Part shown: piece by piece, positions 15,127 through 18,630 of the stretch
Numbering within the stretch: position 1 is the first letter of the stretch
Layout: every line of letters starts with the position of its first letter
Source of the DNA: Bacillota bacterium
Lineage (GTDB): Bacteria; Bacillota_A; Clostridia; Peptostreptococcales; Anaerovoracaceae
Length of the DNA stretch: 18,630 nucleotides
Assembly (NCBI GenBank): GCA_017437925.1
Contig: JAFRWQ010000147.1
Location: 1 to 18,630, forward strand
Direction of reading: 5' to 3'
Made by a program: the position numbers and the translations under genes
Notes under the pieces: generated by a model
The model's input: only the letters and a program-made list of their open reading frames with translations
Told to the model about the DNA's origin: nothing
The model's database searches: none

Positions 15127-15840
15127 TCAGATCTTCGTACCGGGCTCTCGCCTCAGTTCGTCGGGCAGGACCCCGAAGACGCAGGCGGAGAGAAGGGAGA
15201 TCGCCCGGTTCTGCATGCGGAACCATCCGGCCCTGGAGCATCTGAAGAGCGCCATGTAAAAATCGCCGGTCTTGGCCGAGTATTCGGGCTTGACGAAGCG
15301 GGCATAGAGCAGCTCGCCGGCGTCGACTATGGTCTCGTCGGGTGAAGAAAGCATAGCCTCTATCCCCAGCTGAAGGGGCTTTATGAGGGATGCGCCCGGC
15401 CTTTGGGCTTCGGGGCCGCTCTGGGGAAAGGCCGGAGGAGGCGCGGCTCCGGCGGCGGATCTTAAAGGCGCGGCGGTTCCGGCTGCGCGCCCTGAAGGCG
15501 CGGGGGCTTTGCCTGTGGGTCCTAAAGATTCGGCGTCCGGCAGCTTTGTATCGTTAAGTCCGGCGGCAAGATCGAAGGGGTCCCGGGCGCTTAAGGCGAA
15601 GGAAAGATCGCGGTAGCTGCCCAAAAGCCTTCTGGTGAGCTCGAAATTCTTCCCTCCGGGGGAATTGAGGGCTTTGGCGGCGTCAAGAAGGGCGAGCATC
15701 TCGTCCGCCGGAAGCAGGAAGCTTCCGCTGACCCGGATGAGACCGCTTTTGCCCGGCTCAAAGACCCGTCCGTCCTTCGCCACGATATAGCGCAGGGCCT
15801 TGGGATCGAGGCTTATAATATTTTTCCTCTTTTCCGCCAT
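15127..15840 (-). CDS. Two-part protein of unknown function with Ala/Pro-rich linker
   Basis: I do not recognise this 237-residue protein. The N-terminal part (about 1-95) is charged and looks globular, beginning MAEKRKNIISLDPKALRYIV. A linker (about 97-147) is rich in Ala, Pro and Gly and is encoded by degenerate 30-base repeats. The C-terminal part (about 150-237: LIKPLQLGIEAMLSSPDETI, then GELLYARFVKPEYSAKTGDF) is predicted helical. There is no signal peptide or membrane helix. It is probably real: GGAGGG lies 5 bases before ATG 15840 and a good promoter precedes it. It diverges from sbcD, but that alone does not imply a repair role. Confidence 0.75.
   Translation of the reverse strand: MAEKRKNIISLDPKALRYIVAKDGRVFEPGKSGLIRVSGSFLLPADEMLALLDAAKALNSPGGKNFELTRRLLGSYRDLSFALSARDPFDLAAGLNDTKLPDAESLGPTGKAPAPSGRAAGTAAPLRSAAGAAPPPAFPQSGPEAQRPGASLIKPLQLGIEAMLSSPDETIVDAGELLYARFVKPEYSAKTGDFYMALFRCSRAGWFRMQNRAISLLSACVFGVLPDELRREPGTKI
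15428..15547. repeat. Four degenerate 30-bp tandem units in a linker-coding region
   Basis: Units at about 15428-15457, 15458-15487, 15488-15517 and 15518-15547 share an (A)AAGGCGCGG-type core with GC-rich spacers; similarity is partial and weakest in the last unit. They encode the Ala/Pro/Gly linker of the unknown protein as roughly ten-residue units. This suggests linker growth by slippage or duplication. Confidence 0.4.
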
Positions 15841-15857
15841 AATTTCCCTCCGCTTTG

Positions 15858-15887
15858 ATTATAGACTGCGGAGCCTTCCCGGGGCAA
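15858..15887 (-). promoter_or_regulatory. Promoter of the unknown gene at 15127-15840
   Basis: On the - strand, TTGCCC (15882-15887) is followed after 18 bases by a perfect TATAAT (15858-15863). The start of transcription would fall just before the GGAGGG ribosome site, giving a very short leader. The 72-base gap is shared with the divergent sbcD, for which I found no clear promoter. Confidence 0.6.
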
Positions 15888-15912
15888 GACGCAGTCATCG
15901 AAAGGAAAAAGT

Positions 15913-17055
15913 ATGAAATTTATACATTTGTCGGACCTTCATCTGGGAAAAAGGCTCAGCGGCTTCTCTTTGCTCGAGGACCAGCGCTTCATACTGGATG
16001 AGATCCAAAGGATATGCGAAGAAGAAAAGCCGGACGCCGTGCTCATCGCGGGGGACGTGTACGACAAGAGCCTGCCCTCCGCCGAGGCGGTCGAGCTCTT
16101 CGATTCCTTTCTGACCGCCCTCGCGGGGCTGGTCCCCCACGTTTTCGTCATCAGCGGCAACCACGACTCGGCCGAAAGGCTGGCCTTCGGGGGCAGGCTG
16201 ATGGATAAGAGCGGGGTCCACATGGCCCCGGTCTATTCGGGGAAGGTGGAGCCGGTGGAGCTCTCCGACGAGTTCGGCACCGTCTCGGTCTGGATGCTTC
16301 CCTTTATCAAGCCGGCCGCGGTGAGGGGCTTCTTCCCGGACGAGGAGATAAACGATCATGGTGGCGCCCTGCGGCTCGCTGTCCGCGCCATGGGGATAGA
16401 CGAGAGCAAAAGGAACGTGCTCATCGCCCACCAGTTCGTAACGGGGGCGGAGCGCTGCGAATCTGAGGAGATCCCGGTGGGAGGCCTTGACAATGTGGAC
16501 GCTTCGGTCTTTGAGGACTTCGACTATGTCGCCCTGGGCCACATCCACGGGCCGCAGAATATCGGGTCCGGGAGGATAAGGTACTGCGGAACGCCCCTTA
16601 AGTACTCTTTCTCGGAGATGGGCCATAAGAAGTCGGTGACCCTTGCAAGCCTTGAAAACAAAGGGGTCTTAAAGCTTAGGACAAGAGAGCTTGTCCCCCT
16701 TCGGGACATGGCGGCCCTTAAGGGGTGCTACAGCGAGCTCAGCAGCCTGAGCTTTTACGAGGGCAAGGCCTTTAAGGACGCCTATCTTAAGATCACCCTG
16801 ACCGACGAGGAGGACATTCCGGACGCTGCGGCAAGGCTCAGGATGATATACCCGTACCTGGCGTCCCTGGACTACGACAACTCAAGGTCAAGAGCGGGTC
16901 TTGAGATCGAAAGCCTTGAGGGAAGCGAGGCCAAGCCGCCCCTTCAGGTCTTCAGCGAGTTCTTCCGCCGGCAGAACGGGGCGGAGATGAGCGAAGAGCA
17001 GGAGGAGCTGGTGAAAAAACTCATCGAGTCCGTCTGGGAAGAGGGGAGGGAATAA
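15913..17055 (+). CDS. sbcD: Nuclease SbcCD, subunit D (Mre11-like exonuclease)
   Basis: Metal-dependent nuclease subunit of the SbcCD complex, which cleaves DNA hairpins and processes blocked DNA ends. The calcineurin-like phosphoesterase motifs are all present: SDLHLGK (D8, H10), AGDVYDK (D48), SGNHDSAERL (N83, H84), AHQF (H173) and ALGHIHGPQ (H210, H212). A capping domain follows, and the 380-residue length is normal. AAAGGA at 15901-15906 is 6 bases before ATG 15913. sbcC starts 3 bases after its stop, the usual sbcDC order and coupling. Confidence 0.97.
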   Translation: MKFIHLSDLHLGKRLSGFSLLEDQRFILDEIQRICEEEKPDAVLIAGDVYDKSLPSAEAVELFDSFLTALAGLVPHVFVISGNHDSAERLAFGGRLMDKSGVHMAPVYSGKVEPVELSDEFGTVSVWMLPFIKPAAVRGFFPDEEINDHGGALRLAVRAMGIDESKRNVLIAHQFVTGAERCESEEIPVGGLDNVDASVFEDFDYVALGHIHGPQNIGSGRIRYCGTPLKYSFSEMGHKKSVTLASLENKGVLKLRTRELVPLRDMAALKGCYSELSSLSFYEGKAFKDAYLKITLTDEEDIPDAAARLRMIYPYLASLDYDNSRSRAGLEIESLEGSEAKPPLQVFSEFFRRQNGAEMSEEQEELVKKLIESVWEEGRE

Positions 17056-17058
17056 GAC

Positions 17059-18630
17059 GTGAGACCGAAAAAGCTTGTAATGTCAGCCTTCGGGCCCTAC
17101 GCGGGAAGGCAGGAGCTGGACCTTGACAGCCTGGGCAAGTCCGGCCTTTACCTGATCAGCGGCGACACCGGAGCAGGAAAGACCACAATATTCGACGCCA
17201 TCTGCTTTGCCCTCTACGGAGAGCCCAGCGGCAGGGTGAGGGATGCCTCCATGCTCCGCTCCAAGTACGCCGGGGCCGGAACGCCCACCTTCGTTGAGCT
17301 TCTGTTCGAGTACGGGGGCAGGGATTACCTCGTAAAGCGCAGCCCCCAGTACGCCAGGCCCGCCCTTAAGGGGAGCGGCGAGATCCAGCAGGCGGCGACG
17401 GCGGAGCTTCATATGCCCGACGGCAGGGTCATAACAAAGACCCGCGAGGTAAGCGCCGCGGTGAGGGAGATCCTTGGGGTGGACAGGGACCAGTTCAGCC
17501 GCATCGCCATGATAGCCCAGGGGGACTTCCTCTCCCTGCTGCTCGCTCCCACCGAAGAGAGGAAAAAGATCTTCCAAAAGCTCTTTTCGACCGAAAAGTA
17601 CGCGAAGCTTCAGGAGGCTTTAAAGCTTGAAAATTCAAGGCTTCAGGCCGAACACGAGAGGCTTTCGGCGTCGATCGCCCAGCATCTTGCGGGTATAGTT
17701 TTGCCTGAGGCGAAGTCTTCGGAAAGCGGTCCTGCCGAAGAAACGCCCGAAGCTCGCCGCGCCGGGCTCTCCGAAGCCGCCGCCATGGCGGAAAAGGCAG
17801 CTGAAGGCCTGCTCACGGGGGAAGAGAGCATTGAAGCCCTCGAAAAACTCATAAAAGAGGACGAAGATGAGGAAGGCCGGCTCAAGGGCCTGCTCTTCGG
17901 CTGCGAAAAGAAGATAGAAGAGACAGTAAAGAGGCTTGAAAGGGCGGAGCGCAGGGAAGCGGATCTTGAAGAGCTTAAAAAGGCAGAGGCCGAGCTGGCC
18001 GCAGGGACCGAAAGGAAAGCTGCGCTTGAAAAAGCCCTGAAGGAGCTTTCCGATGAGGCTTCTGACATGAAGAAACTTGAGGCCGAAGCCGCGTCGGCCA
18101 AAGCCCTTCTTCCCGGCTACCTGGAAAGGGAAGAAAAGCGTAAGGAGCTGACGGAGCTTGAAAAGAAGCGGGAGGAGATCAAGGCCTCAAAAGAGCTCTG
18201 CGCCCTTGAGATCTCAAGGCTTAAGAAAGAATACGAGGAGCTTTCGGAGGAAGCGAAGGGCCTTGAAGCCGCCGAAGCAGAGCAGGCCGCTCTCACATCG
18301 GAACGCAGGGCATTCAAACTGTCCTGCGCAGCCTTTGAAGAGCTTAAGGGCCGGCTTTCGGGGCTTAAAAAGCTGGAAGAAGACCTTGAAAGAGATAAAA
18401 AGGCCTTCCTTAAGGCTGACAAGGTGTTTAAAGAGGCCCGGTCCGAGTACGATAAAAACAGCGACGCGTTTATAAGCGGGCAGGCAGGGGTCCTGGCCCA
18501 AAGCCTTAAAGAAGGAGTCCCCTGTCCCGTCTGCGGATCGCTCGACCATCCCCTCCCCGCGGCTTTAAGCCCGGGAGCTCCCACAAAGGAAAAGCTCGAG
18601 GCCCTGAAAGCCGAAAAGGACAGGGCTGAG
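17059..18630 (+). CDS. sbcC: Nuclease SbcCD, subunit C (Rad50-like ATPase), 3' partial
   Basis: SMC/Rad50-type ATPase of SbcCD, which tethers DNA ends and drives the SbcD nuclease. The start is GTG 17059, 3 bases after sbcD, with GGAGG at 17045-17049. The product opens with VRPKKLVMSAFGPYAGRQEL; the Walker A motif GDTGAGKT is at 35-42. A Q-loop-like region, MIAQGDFLSLLLAPTEERKKIF, precedes a long Glu/Lys/Ala/Leu-rich coiled coil from about residue 190. The zinc-hook CPVC (18523-18534; C489, C492), followed by GSLDHP, sits near the end of the visible part. The 524 codons stay open to the last base. The second coiled-coil arm, signature motif and Walker B lie outside the window. Confidence 0.96.
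   Translation, partial: MRPKKLVMSAFGPYAGRQELDLDSLGKSGLYLISGDTGAGKTTIFDAICFALYGEPSGRVRDASMLRSKYAGAGTPTFVELLFEYGGRDYLVKRSPQYARPALKGSGEIQQAATAELHMPDGRVITKTREVSAAVREILGVDRDQFSRIAMIAQGDFLSLLLAPTEERKKIFQKLFSTEKYAKLQEALKLENSRLQAEHERLSASIAQHLAGIVLPEAKSSESGPAEETPEARRAGLSEAAAMAEKAAEGLLTGEESIEALEKLIKEDEDEEGRLKGLLFGCEKKIEETVKRLERAERREADLEELKKAEAELAAGTERKAALEKALKELSDEASDMKKLEAEAASAKALLPGYLEREEKRKELTELEKKREEIKASKELCALEISRLKKEYEELSEEAKGLEAAEAEQAALTSERRAFKLSCAAFEELKGRLSGLKKLEEDLERDKKAFLKADKVFKEARSEYDKNSDAFISGQAGVLAQSLKEGVPCPVCGSLDHPLPAALSPGAPTKEKLEALKAEKDRAE

Noticed and set aside
14837..15241. 134-codon - strand frame covering the 14862-15126 gap
   Set aside because: It overlaps both neighbouring real genes, has no ribosome site, and its sequence is a low-complexity translation of the intergenic region.

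Overview
The window is a GC-rich stretch of bacterial chromosome, most likely from an anaerobic Firmicute of the Clostridia. The evidence is a Clostridia-like GyrA, strong Shine-Dalgarno sites (GGAGG/AGGAGG) before most genes, a secreted protein with S-layer homology (SLH) repeats, and citrate-lyase maturation genes. By eye, Arg is mostly AGG/AGA and Ile is often ATA, which is odd for such a GC-rich sequence. I see no tRNA, rRNA, CRISPR array, insertion sequence or phage gene. All three stop codons are used normally, including TAG. No gene-free stretch exceeds 300 bases.

Region 1 (1-7209, + strand) is core housekeeping plus membrane transport: gyrA (5' end outside the window), trpS, a D-Ala-D-Ala ligase gene, a cation-diffusion-facilitator metal transporter and a MATE efflux protein. 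The last four are 15-18 bases apart and look co-transcribed. A perfect 20-bp palindrome lies between gyrA and trpS.

Region 2 (7210-11268, + strand) is a compact accessory operon: a citX-citG fusion, citC, lrgA and lrgB. The first three activities build and attach the citrate lyase prosthetic group and acetylate it. LrgA/LrgB are membrane proteins whose relatives move pyruvate or other small organic acids. The lyase subunits (citD, citE, citF) are not in the window. The same perfect palindrome, TGTTATATAACA, occurs just upstream of citXG and again just after lrgB, and nowhere else in the window. A strong terminator, probably bidirectional, closes the region.

Region 3 (11362-15840, - strand) is cell-envelope related. 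It holds a secreted RCC1-repeat/SLH protein with its own good promoter. It also holds a two-gene unit: an SPFH/band-7 membrane protein followed by a small membrane protein with an Ala/Pro/Ser-rich linker. The SPFH frame is broken by an in-frame TAG, yet 80 family-typical codons continue after it. Upstream is a two-part protein of unknown function with an Ala/Pro-rich linker.

Region 4 (15913-18630, + strand) is sbcD followed by the first 524 codons of sbcC, which runs off the window. Together they encode the SbcCD DNA repair nuclease. sbcD diverges from the unknown gene of region 3.

The items most worth following are the citXG-citC-lrgAB operon framed by identical palindromes, and the amber-interrupted SPFH gene.
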